A DNA stretch of 64,000 nucleotides from Algoriphagus sp. A40 (GTDB lineage: Bacteria; Bacteroidota; Bacteroidia; Cytophagales; Cyclobacteriaceae), in contig NZ_MUNY01000072.1 in NCBI RefSeq assembly GCF_002002735.1, positions 186,001 to 250,000 on the forward strand. Direction: 5' to 3'. The position numbers and the translations under genes were made by a program. The stretch's first letter is position 1; the number at the start of each line of letters is the position of its first letter. Below the pieces are notes generated by a model. That model worked only from the letters and a program-made list of their open reading frames with translations. It searched no databases and was not told the DNA's origin. Of the stretch, positions 8,368 to 17,121 are shown in pieces.

Positions 8368-9861
8368 ATGAAATCCACCTCCTTAAATCTGATCCTCAGC
8401 CTTTTTTTGACCATTTATTTTGGACTTGAATCAGCTGGGCAAACGACCGTACAATATGACATTGTCCTGAAAGGTGGCCGTGTCATCGATCCCGAAACCA
8501 AACTGGATGCTATCAGAAATGTAGGTATCCTCAATAACCGCATCGCCCAGATCAGTTCGGAAACCTTGCAGGGAAAGGAAATCGTGGATGTTAGCGGATT
8601 GGTGGTAGCCCCGGGATTTATTGATTTACATGTGCATGGCCGCAGCAATGTGGAACAGGAATACCAATTGCACGATGGGGTGACCACTGCTTTGGAATTG
8701 GAATGGGGAATTGAAAACCTGAAAGAGTGGTATGTTTCAAGACAGTCAAAGGCCTTGATCAACTATGGCGGCAGTGTATGCTGGCCATATGAGCGCTTTA
8801 AAGCGATAAACAAAGACGAAAGGGTATTGAAGGAAATGCTGGAGGTGAGTAGTAGTGGTCAGTCAGACCTCGCCACGATGCAGGATCGAATTCAGCACAC
8901 TTACACCATGGGCCTCGAAAGTGCTCAAGAAAGTGCCGTAATTGAAAACATCAAAACATCACTGGCTGAAGGCGGCATTGGAATAGGTGTTCCCATCGGG
9001 TATTTACCCACAACAAAACCTGAGGAAATGTATCAGGTATTCAAATTAGCCGGTGAATTAAATACTCTGGTATTTAGTCACGTACGGCAGCCTGATATCA
9101 TTTCCATACAAGAAGTAATAACCAATGCCATCCTCACACAGGCACCTTTGCATATTGTTCACATCAACAGCATGTCATTGGGAAGTATTCAAATGGCACT
9201 TGAAATGGTAATGGCAGCACAGCAAAATAATTTTGGCATTACGACAGAATTATATCCCTATACCGCAGCCTCCACTAGGCTTCAAAGCGCCATGTTTACC
9301 GAAGGTTGGCAACAAAGGCTGGGTATAAACTATGGTGATTTGCAATGGGTCGCCACTGGGGAACGACTGACTGAGGAAACTTTTCAAAAATATCGTAAAG
9401 AAGGCGGTATAGTCATCATGCACATGATGAAACCGGAATGGATCCAAAAGGGTATTGCGGAACCCGGGGTGATGATTGGATCGGATGGAATGCCCTATAG
9501 CAAACTTGCCCATCCCCGTACTGCGGGTACTTTTTCGAGAGTCTTGGGCAAATATGTCAGAGAAGATCAGGTGATTGATTTGAATACAGCCATTGAAAAA
9601 ATGACCCTCCTCCCGGCAAAACGCTTGGAAAACATTGCGCCAATGATGCGCTTCAAGGGAAGGATTCAGGTAGGTGCCGATGCGGATATCACCGTTTTTG
9701 ATCCCAAAACAATAAAAGACAAAGCGACCTTCGAAGAAGGACTGGAGTTTTCGGAAGGGATAGAATATGTGATCGTAAACGGCACATTTATTTTGAAAAA
9801 TGGCGAGACAGTATCAGATGTCTTTCCGGGAAAGGCCGTCTATGGGAAGTTTAAAAAGTGA
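8368..9861 (+). CDS. Amidohydrolase, D-aminoacylase/N-acyl-D-glutamate deacylase-like
   Basis: This exported metal-dependent hydrolase has 497 residues from the ATG at 8368, which starts a good signal peptide; an upstream in-frame ATG would add about 32 unlikely residues. The composite barrel opens with VLKGGRVIDPETKLDAIRNVGI, and the HxH metal pair is at residues 88/90 (IDLHVHG). Later ligands are FSHVRQ, IVHINS and the catalytic Asp in MIGSDGMPYSKLAHPRTAGTF, a signature of D-aminoacylases. The metal-bridging Cys region of classical D-aminoacylase reads LELEWG here, as in glutamate-bridged relatives. It probably deacylates N-acyl-D-amino acids (inference). It is a stand-alone gene. Confidence 0.88.
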   Translation: MKSTSLNLILSLFLTIYFGLESAGQTTVQYDIVLKGGRVIDPETKLDAIRNVGILNNRIAQISSETLQGKEIVDVSGLVVAPGFIDLHVHGRSNVEQEYQLHDGVTTALELEWGIENLKEWYVSRQSKALINYGGSVCWPYERFKAINKDERVLKEMLEVSSSGQSDLATMQDRIQHTYTMGLESAQESAVIENIKTSLAEGGIGIGVPIGYLPTTKPEEMYQVFKLAGELNTLVFSHVRQPDIISIQEVITNAILTQAPLHIVHINSMSLGSIQMALEMVMAAQQNNFGITTELYPYTAASTRLQSAMFTEGWQQRLGINYGDLQWVATGERLTEETFQKYRKEGGIVIMHMMKPEWIQKGIAEPGVMIGSDGMPYSKLAHPRTAGTFSRVLGKYVREDQVIDLNTAIEKMTLLPAKRLENIAPMMRFKGRIQVGADADITVFDPKTIKDKATFEEGLEFSEGIEYVIVNGTFILKNGETVSDVFPGKAVYGKFKK

Positions 9862-9976
9862 TTGCATTCCAAAAATTACTGAAAGTGGTTCTTTGTGAAA
9901 GGAATAAATCCAACTACAACAGCCAATTAAAAAACATCAAGGGCGGGATTCCGAGAGCATAAAAAAACAGGTTAAT

Positions 9977-10507
9977 ATGAAAACAGCAAAACTGATCGTC
10001 CTCAATGCGCTAGCAATTCTTATTTCAATCACTTTGAAAAGTTGCAGCCCTAACAGCAACCCTACCCCAAAGGTCGAAACATCAGAACCCACCCTCACCA
10101 AATCGGAACTTGAAGATGAAGCTTGGCAGATGGAAGAACTGTATTGGGAGTATGTCCAGAAAATCGACACAGTTACTTATAAAACCCTCTGGCATGATGA
10201 TTTTATTGGCTATCCTAGTTTTGGTGATGGGGTTTCTGACAAAAGCAGAATAGCCAGTTGGATCTCGGAATTGCATAAAGACCCGGATCTGAAATACAGC
10301 TATGTCCTTCATAAAAAGGCATCAAACGCCATCGAAGATGTAGTTATGGTTTTTTACGATACGGATTACTTTTGGACAGACAAAGAAAATCAAGTAGTCA
10401 GAAAGGAGACCTATAAGTTTACCCATACCTGGAAAAAAGTGGATGGTAAATGGCTGATTCTTGGGGGCATGGCCGCAATTAAAAGTCAAGATGCATTGAA
10501 CGATTAA
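9977..10507 (+). CDS. NTF2-like (DUF4440/SnoaL-type) lipoprotein
   Basis: This 176-residue protein has a signal ending in a lipobox-like LKSCSP. The domain has the cone-shaped NTF2-fold layout: a first helix (EDEAWQMEELYWEYVQKIDTVTYKTLW), HDDFIGYPS, a helix with KSRIASWISEL, then strands ending in HTWKKVDGKWLILGGMAA, the standard last strand of DUF4440-like proteins. No catalytic residues can be assigned. It is one of six NTF2-fold secreted proteins in the window (others at 23485, 24282, 31447, 39495 and 47132). Confidence 0.8.
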   Translation: MKTAKLIVLNALAILISITLKSCSPNSNPTPKVETSEPTLTKSELEDEAWQMEELYWEYVQKIDTVTYKTLWHDDFIGYPSFGDGVSDKSRIASWISELHKDPDLKYSYVLHKKASNAIEDVVMVFYDTDYFWTDKENQVVRKETYKFTHTWKKVDGKWLILGGMAAIKSQDALND

Positions 10508-10545
10508 AAAATCAGAAATGGTCGAAAAAAATGGTGAATCCATTC

Positions 10546-10585
10546 ACAAAAAACTCCCCCTTTTCGTAGTAGAAAAGGAGGAGTT
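10546..10585 (-). terminator. Terminator for the minus-strand propeller gene
   Basis: AACTCCCCCTTTTC (10552-10565) pairs with GAAAAGGAGGAGTT (10572-10585) with one mismatch and a 6-nt loop. Read on the minus strand the stem is followed by TTTTTTG, so it best serves the gene that ends at 10633. Confidence 0.75.
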
Positions 10586-10632
10586 GGTCACCCATCTGGT
10601 TTTAAAAAACAGGTTTTTCTTTGAATAGAACC

Positions 10633-12363
10633 TCAATATTTCGAAACTCGGTAAATCACATTTTTGCCTCCACCCGAAACATAAACATCTCCGGATTGGC
10701 CAACTGCAACGCCATCAAACCACCAGGTAGGAGGAATGGCCGGCAAACCAACAGCAGGGGCACTGAGCTTTAGGCCATCCACAATTTTGGTCACCTCTCC
10801 GGTGGACAAGTCAATACGGGAAAGCCTTGATGCACCGGATTCAACCACCACCAGATTTCCTTCACTGTACCAAGCCAAGCCCTCGGGGTTGGCGAGTCCT
10901 GTGGCCACCACTGTAGGAGGCTTAGGTGTGTCCCCATCAAATCCAATCTCCCAAACTAGCCCAGTACCCCAGTCTGCTACCCATAAGGTTTCTCCATCTG
11001 TGGCCAATCCGCCGGGTGCAAAAACATTGACACCATCTATAGGCAAGATCATGGAATGGTCACTTGCCCGGACCACGCCGCCGAGTCCCAAATCGGACAC
11101 CGCAATATCACCCTTGAATCGGATGGCATCTATAGGGGCTCCCATTGGAAAGGATTGAACGACCTGATCCGTCTGTGGATTCCAGATTTGGACCACCGCA
11201 CCAAACCAGGAAGAAACGATCAGATTGTCCCCGTCTGCTGAAAGTGTAAAAGGAGTGGTCAGATTACCTGCGCCACCCAACAAATCTCCTTTGTAAATAC
11301 CTTCTGATTTACCTGTGAAACCATTGTATTTCCGCAAACGGTAAAGGTCTGCCACAAACAAAGCGTCCTTGTTATTGGCCCCGGGCAAAACCGCCAAGCC
11401 CATCGGCCCGATCATCCCACCACGACTGATGATGCGGGGCTGCCCACTTGGGAGGATTTCTACCACAGTGCCAAAATCGGCATTGGAGATAAACAATTTG
11501 CCATTGGAATCAAATGCCAGATTGTCAAGTCCAGGTTCAAGGGTAACGAAAAGGTTTTTCTCCCCGGTAAGATGATTTACTTTAAATACTTCGCCAGTTT
11601 GAGCGAGTACATGAAGGACTCCACTTGAATTGAACTTTGCAGCAACCGGCGTGGTGAATCCAGATGATATTACCTGCACGGTCCCATCCCCATAGGGATT
11701 GAAGGAAGGAAGATCCCCAGGACTACCGATATCGACTTTTACCACCAAGCCTGCGGTAAAAATCGGCCCGTATAAAAATCCGTCCGGCCCAAAGTCGAAC
11801 CCATTCAAAAACCCAAGGGGATAAGGATTTTCAGGAGTGGAACCGATGATCTGTCTGGGCGGGGCAATCAGGTTGGGATCCAACTCGTACAGTCCGTCAC
11901 CGAGAAAGCAAAGTCCAACAATGAGCCGTCCATCATTTGAGAAGGTAATCGGGTTGACGCCCGGAGCCACAAACTGCTTGGTGACCGTACCGGCTGGAGT
12001 CCTTCTCCCGACCTCTCCGGTAAATATATCCGTCCAGTAGAGCGACCCGTCTGGGCCAAATGCCAAATCATCGGGAGTGGTCACCCCAACTTCGGGCCCA
12101 AGTTGCTTCAGGATCTTCCCGGTTTGCTTGTTCATCACGATAATTTCCTGCCCATTTACTGATCCGATGTAAAGGTTACCGTCTGGACCAAAGTTGACTC
12201 CATTGGTTCCCTTCAGTGCTGCTCCCTTGACAATCTCATGCACGACGGGTTTAAAGTTCTTCTTTTTAGAAGGGTAAGGAATTAGCTCATTGAATTCTTG
12301 GCAGGCTGTGATTGTCAGGAGCAAGCCCAGGCATGCTAAAAAGAAATTCGGTTTACGTTTCAT
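10633..12363 (-). CDS. NHL/SMP-30-like beta-propeller lipoprotein
   Basis: This lipid-anchored surface or periplasmic protein (576 residues; lipobox LTITACQ) is made of propeller repeats. The recurring signature is F(G/D)PDGxLYxxx: NFGPDGNLYIGS, AFGPDGSLYWTD, FDFGPDGFLYGP, FDSNGKLFISN, GQSGDVYVSGGG. This fits NHL or gluconolactonase-type blades. No clear lactonase metal site can be assigned, so a binding or scaffold role is as likely as catalysis. It lies downstream of the hybrid regulator on the same strand, but a 332-bp gap separates them, so common control is only possible, not shown. Confidence 0.78.
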   Translation of the reverse strand: MKRKPNFFLACLGLLLTITACQEFNELIPYPSKKKNFKPVVHEIVKGAALKGTNGVNFGPDGNLYIGSVNGQEIIVMNKQTGKILKQLGPEVGVTTPDDLAFGPDGSLYWTDIFTGEVGRRTPAGTVTKQFVAPGVNPITFSNDGRLIVGLCFLGDGLYELDPNLIAPPRQIIGSTPENPYPLGFLNGFDFGPDGFLYGPIFTAGLVVKVDIGSPGDLPSFNPYGDGTVQVISSGFTTPVAAKFNSSGVLHVLAQTGEVFKVNHLTGEKNLFVTLEPGLDNLAFDSNGKLFISNADFGTVVEILPSGQPRIISRGGMIGPMGLAVLPGANNKDALFVADLYRLRKYNGFTGKSEGIYKGDLLGGAGNLTTPFTLSADGDNLIVSSWFGAVVQIWNPQTDQVVQSFPMGAPIDAIRFKGDIAVSDLGLGGVVRASDHSMILPIDGVNVFAPGGLATDGETLWVADWGTGLVWEIGFDGDTPKPPTVVATGLANPEGLAWYSEGNLVVVESGASRLSRIDLSTGEVTKIVDGLKLSAPAVGLPAIPPTWWFDGVAVGQSGDVYVSGGGKNVIYRVSKY

Positions 12364-12695
12364 AATTTTTGGGTTTTAAGGATTAGGTGTGTTTTGTTCC
12401 TTTAAAAGAGACTTTTGACGCGTTTACTTGGAAAAATATTCTCAAGCCAACTGGAAAATCCAGTTCAGCGAAAGGCCAAAAGCAGTTCCATGAAAAGGGG
12501 TTATAATTACAAGGGAAAGCTACTTTGACAGAGAGAATCCGGCAGTAGCTATTGTTGCAGATGCTTTAGGCTTTGTTCCAAATCAGAAAATGGGGCTGAT
12601 AAGGCAAAATTATTTCGCTTGGAAAAAGATGTGGTTGGTAGTTCGAATCTTAAGTTTCGAGTCGAAAAAAATTGTAGCTAGGCTCAGCTAAAGAA
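12364..12695. other. Non-coding stretch between two minus-strand genes
   Basis: These 332 bases hold no convincing gene. They should contain the promoter of the propeller lipoprotein gene. The only structure I see is a small hairpin, AACTGG-AAAAT-CCAGTT, at 12449-12465. Confidence 0.5.
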
Positions 12696-15600
12696 TCAGC
12701 CCTTTCTAAAAAAGCTTGGAGCTTCTCCAAATTCCTTGGTAAACTCCTGGGTGAAATGGCTTGGATTGCCATAACCCACCGAGTAGCCGATTTCCGAAAT
12801 GTTCAAATCCGGATCAAGCAAAAGTTTCTTGGCTTCCTGCATTCGTATCGTCCGGATGACTTGGGAAGTGGACTTATTGGTCAGGGCCTTCAATTTACGA
12901 TGAAGTTGAGTCCGACTTACTGCCAGTTCCCGGCATAACTCGCCAATGCCAAACTCCTCGCTTTCCACATTCGCCTCCACGATTGCGCGGAGCTTTTGCA
13001 GGAAAGCATCTTCCTGAATTTCAGCGGGAGTTTCGGGTTTCCCTTCAGGCTTAAGCGCTGCATAGCGTTTGCTCAGCCTTTCCCTCGCCTCAATCAATTT
13101 CCTCAAGCGGACTTCCAGCTCTTTCTTTTCAAATGGCTTGGAAAGGTAAGCATCTGCTCCTCTTTCCAGCCCTTCCAACCGGGATTCCAGATCCGCTTTG
13201 GCAGTGAGGAGGATGATAGGAATATGGCTGGTCCGTTCATCTTTTTTTAGCCTTTCTACGAGTTCATAGCCGTCCTTTTCAGGCATCATCACATCACTGA
13301 CGATGATGTCCGGGATCATCTCTATGGCGACTTGAATACCTTGAAGGCCATTTCTGGCTTTCTGGATTCTGTATTTGTTTTGTAAGCAGAGCTCCAGATA
13401 GTTCAATACATCTTCATTGTCCTCCACCAGCAAGGCCAGCGGGTGGCTATCCCCGTGATCTTCCTCAGCTCCAAAAGCTGATGCCTTCACCATATCGGTG
13501 AAAGTTCCCGGTAAATCTTTGGTCAATTCGCCGGCATTTCCTTTAGGAGCATCATTTTGGATGGGAAGTCGAAGTGTAAATTCCGACCCCTTTCCGATCT
13601 GACTGCTGACTTCGATCGTTCCTGACATGAGTTGCACCAGTTCTTTGGTGAGTGCCAAGCCAATTCCGCTTCCTTGCTCCGACCTGGTAGCCGAATTATC
13701 CACCTGATAAAATCGGTCAAAAATATAAGGCAAATGTTCAGTTGGAATTCCTTTGCCGGTATCCTTCACTTTGATTTCCAAAAATTCTCCCAATTCCTGG
13801 GTCTTAATCTTTTCAATTTTGATGTAAATATTGCCTCCCGGGGGGGTGAATTTTACAGCATTTCCTACCAGATTGGAAAAAATGGCCTGAATTTTCTCCG
13901 GATCAAAGTCCATGTACAACTCCTCAAAACCGGGGAGTAAATGCAGACGGATATCCTTGGAATCGGCCAAGGAATGAAAAGATTCGGTCAGGTATTTTAG
14001 ATAACTCAGGATATTGTCATGGATCATTTTTGCAGATAATCTGCCCGACTCAAGCTTGGACAAATCCAGCATCTGATTGATCAGTCTCAGTAGCTGCCCA
14101 CTGTTCCGCTTGATCATCGGCAGTCCCTCATTCAAATTTTCAACAGAGGGATGTGATAATATATGATCAGAAATACCCGAAATCACCGTCAAGGGCGTGC
14201 GGAATTCATGTGTCAAATTGGTATAAATCCTGGTTTTGAAGAGATCAAGCTCTTTTAGACGTCCGACTTCGGCCTCGGCCAGTTTTCTGCGAAGCAAAAA
14301 GCTATAAACCCAATAAAGCAGTAAAAAAAGCAATACTGCATAGGACAGCCATGCCCACCACTGGGTAAACCAAGGCGGCATCACTACTATAGAAATCGAT
14401 CGCTGTCCCACTTTCCCAAACCGGTTGGCGGCTTTGATACGAAACACATACTCACCTGGGGGCAAGTCATGATATTCGGCAACATGGGCATTCCCACTTT
14501 TCCAATTTTGATCGTAATAGTCCAGTTTGAAAAGGATGTTTTTTTCAGACTCACTGGTTACGAAATCTATGCTGCTAAACTGAAGGGAAATTGCATTTTG
14601 GTCGTAGGGAAGCCTTATTTGCTTGGTTTCATTCAGGGGAAAGGGCAGGATTTTGCTTTTCCCAGGCACAAGTTCTGAATTGGCAATAAAAAACTTGGTA
14701 AGGTAAGGTATTGGTTGGGCCGAGTATTGATCTGTAAGCTCCTGGGGAGAGAAATGAAAATATCCGGATCCATCACCGGTAAAGATTTCTCCTTTTTTGG
14801 AAACAAAAGTCTTTACTGAATTAAAACCGTTTTCCGAGGCATGCTTCCAACTCAAGCCAAACAAGACCGCATTATTTGTCTCAGGGTCCAGCTTAATAAA
14901 TCCCATATCGGTATTTAGCCACAAAAATCCCGATTCATCTTCAGCGATTCCCTTGACCAGCATATTGTCGATGATCAATCCAGTAGCATCAAAAAATGAG
15001 TTGAAAACTTCAGTTTCCTGATCAAACAAAAAAAGTCCTGATCTATAAGAATTGACCCAAATTCGCTGTTTACTATCCTCGAAAATACTGATTATTGAGG
15101 CCCCTGCCTTACTTAATACACGTTTGAAGTCTCCGGAATCCGACTCAAAAAGATCTAGTCCTTTATCTGTCGCCACCCAGATATTCCTCTTTGAATCTTG
15201 GAATAGATCAAAAATTGTGTTGGAACTCAAGCTTCTCAAATCTTCCCCATTATGTTTGAAATGCTTGATCTTCCCCGTCTTTGCATTTAGTACATCAAGG
15301 CCATTATTTGTGCCAATCCAAACTGTTTCGTCTATTAGGGGCAGCACAGAAATTGCCGCAAAGGAGGATAAACTTTCATTGTCTTTCTCATTTGAGCTGA
15401 GGAAGATGGTGTTCCTTGACTTTTTGTCAAAAAAGTAAAGCCCTCCAAGCGTCGTCACCCATAAATTTCCCTGCTCATCAAAACTTAGATCAGTAATGAA
15501 TTTTGAACCGATAGTGCGTTGAACAAACGAGTAAAAACTAGCCGTTCCCTCGTCTTGCTCTCTTCCAACAAGACCTTGATTGGTCCCAATCCAAACATCA

Positions 15601-16793
15601 TTTTCGGAACCCTGGGCAAAAGTGATCACCCTGCTTCCCGTTTGAGTATGATGAAATTGATGTTGAAAGGTTGAAACTTGAAAGAGGACCTGATTTTCAG
15701 TCTGTGGTTCCCAGCCCGAAATCCAAAGGAGATCGTCCTTAGTCTTTAGCAATGTCCAAAAATCATCCTTCTCCAGATGATGGGACCCAGTACCGGATGT
15801 TCCAAAAAACTCCATGGTTTTGGAAACAGGATCATAGCGGTTGATACCTGCCCCATAGGTGCCAATCCATAGATGGCCCCGTGCATCTTCATTGATGAAA
15901 GTGATATGATCTACTGCAAAGTTGGCATTTGGATTTACAGGCGGACGGGATAGTGCATTCGGGTTATCAGGGACGTTGGGTAGCCGTTGAAATGTACCCT
16001 GTGCCCGATTCATGCTATGCAGTCCATCCCCATCGGTTCCGACATAGAAATTCCCTTTTTTGTCCTCAAAAATTGACCGTACCCGATTGCCGATGAGCGA
16101 CCTTGCATTCTGGTGATCATGGCTGTAGTGAGTGATCACACCCGTGTCTTTTTCCAGTTTGTACAATCCCGAAGCAGAATGATCGGTTGGATCAAAGGGA
16201 TTGCCTGCACCTATCCAAATAGTACCTGCCCGATCTTCATAAATTACCCTGACTACAGCATTAGTAAGCAAAATCCCAGCAGGAGAATTATCCGTGATGG
16301 ACACAAACTCGCCAGTTTGTTGATTTAGGGTGTCCAATCCATTCCCTGTCCCAACCCAAAGTGTACCAGAGCGATCTTCCAAAAGCGCATAAATTTGATC
16401 ATCTTTTAGGTTTGAGGGTTCATTGGTGTGGTGCTGAAAGTGCGTGAAAGTTTCCCTGGCCGGGTCAAATCGATCCAAGCCATTTTGAGAACTGCCAATC
16501 CAGATAATTCCTCTCTTGCCTGCACTCAGCGATTCGAGTCGGTTTGAAAAAAGTGAGTTGGAATTATTGGGATCAGTCTTAAAGTATTTTTTAGTGGAGC
16601 CATCGTATCTGATCAGCCCATTGTAATTGTCAGCAAGCCAGATAAATCCCTCCTCATCCTGGCACATACCCACAATATTCGTGAGGAATTGATCCAATGG
16701 ATAAGGAATGGGTGTGATTTTGACTTCCTGACCTTTGCATAGAAAAGAAGCCATTATAAAAATGAAAAACAGGACAACCCTTGGGTTTATCAT
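12696..16793 (-). CDS. Hybrid two-component system (HTCS) sensor/regulator
   Basis: This single protein of 1365 residues combines a sensor kinase and a transcription factor. In order it has: a signal peptide; about 14 two-component-regulator propeller repeats (G(L/T)IWIGTxxGLxRYD type) to about residue 690; a Y_Y_Y domain (about 710-790, ending PPGEYVFRIKAANRFG); one transmembrane helix (about 800-825); HisKA with phospho-His862 (NLTHEFRTPL); HATPase (NLVGNAVKF, DTGKGIP, GSGIGLAL); a receiver with Asp1167 (IIVSDVMMP); and an AraC-type HTH ending SVGYGNPSHFTQEF. HTCS proteins usually sense oligosaccharides in the periplasm and switch on polysaccharide-use loci. No SusC/D pair is nearby; the divergent sulfatase operon is the best candidate target (inference). 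Confidence 0.96.
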   Translation of the reverse strand: MINPRVVLFFIFIMASFLCKGQEVKITPIPYPLDQFLTNIVGMCQDEEGFIWLADNYNGLIRYDGSTKKYFKTDPNNSNSLFSNRLESLSAGKRGIIWIGSSQNGLDRFDPARETFTHFQHHTNEPSNLKDDQIYALLEDRSGTLWVGTGNGLDTLNQQTGEFVSITDNSPAGILLTNAVVRVIYEDRAGTIWIGAGNPFDPTDHSASGLYKLEKDTGVITHYSHDHQNARSLIGNRVRSIFEDKKGNFYVGTDGDGLHSMNRAQGTFQRLPNVPDNPNALSRPPVNPNANFAVDHITFINEDARGHLWIGTYGAGINRYDPVSKTMEFFGTSGTGSHHLEKDDFWTLLKTKDDLLWISGWEPQTENQVLFQVSTFQHQFHHTQTGSRVITFAQGSENDVWIGTNQGLVGREQDEGTASFYSFVQRTIGSKFITDLSFDEQGNLWVTTLGGLYFFDKKSRNTIFLSSNEKDNESLSSFAAISVLPLIDETVWIGTNNGLDVLNAKTGKIKHFKHNGEDLRSLSSNTIFDLFQDSKRNIWVATDKGLDLFESDSGDFKRVLSKAGASIISIFEDSKQRIWVNSYRSGLFLFDQETEVFNSFFDATGLIIDNMLVKGIAEDESGFLWLNTDMGFIKLDPETNNAVLFGLSWKHASENGFNSVKTFVSKKGEIFTGDGSGYFHFSPQELTDQYSAQPIPYLTKFFIANSELVPGKSKILPFPLNETKQIRLPYDQNAISLQFSSIDFVTSESEKNILFKLDYYDQNWKSGNAHVAEYHDLPPGEYVFRIKAANRFGKVGQRSISIVVMPPWFTQWWAWLSYAVLLFLLLYWVYSFLLRRKLAEAEVGRLKELDLFKTRIYTNLTHEFRTPLTVISGISDHILSHPSVENLNEGLPMIKRNSGQLLRLINQMLDLSKLESGRLSAKMIHDNILSYLKYLTESFHSLADSKDIRLHLLPGFEELYMDFDPEKIQAIFSNLVGNAVKFTPPGGNIYIKIEKIKTQELGEFLEIKVKDTGKGIPTEHLPYIFDRFYQVDNSATRSEQGSGIGLALTKELVQLMSGTIEVSSQIGKGSEFTLRLPIQNDAPKGNAGELTKDLPGTFTDMVKASAFGAEEDHGDSHPLALLVEDNEDVLNYLELCLQNKYRIQKARNGLQGIQVAIEMIPDIIVSDVMMPEKDGYELVERLKKDERTSHIPIILLTAKADLESRLEGLERGADAYLSKPFEKKELEVRLRKLIEARERLSKRYAALKPEGKPETPAEIQEDAFLQKLRAIVEANVESEEFGIGELCRELAVSRTQLHRKLKALTNKSTSQVIRTIRMQEAKKLLLDPDLNISEIGYSVGYGNPSHFTQEFTKEFGEAPSFFRKG

Positions 16794-17121
16794 TGGGTGA
16801 TAAACAGTTTATTTTAAGGAACTTAGTTTAATTTTTGCAGCAATACAAAAACGAGAAAGCCCAAATCCAATTTTTAAATTCTTGCTTCAAGGAGAATTCA
16901 CTGCCCTAAAAAGCCGAATAGTGATTCGAAAAATAATCTTTCTCGTTGGGAAAAAAATCCATACAGTTTGTCCTAGAAAAAGAAATAGGGGCCGTTCATT
17001 TTTCTATTCTCTTCTGTCACCGCTGTTTAAATCAAATTGAACAACAGATTGAAATTCTGGCATTTCTGTTTAAGTTGAATCTGATAAAGATTCCTAACAA
17101 TCCTAATATACTATTGTACAC
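16794..17121. promoter_or_regulatory. Divergent intergenic region, HTCS gene and sulfatase operon
   Basis: These 328 AT-rich bases separate the divergent hybrid regulator and sulfatase genes and must hold both promoters. I could not pick out a clear -33/-7 pair or a direct repeat that would mark the regulator's binding site. Confidence 0.45.

Noticed and set aside
16113..16328. 71-codon plus-strand open frame inside the HTCS gene
   Set aside because: It is antisense to the propeller repeats, with no motif.
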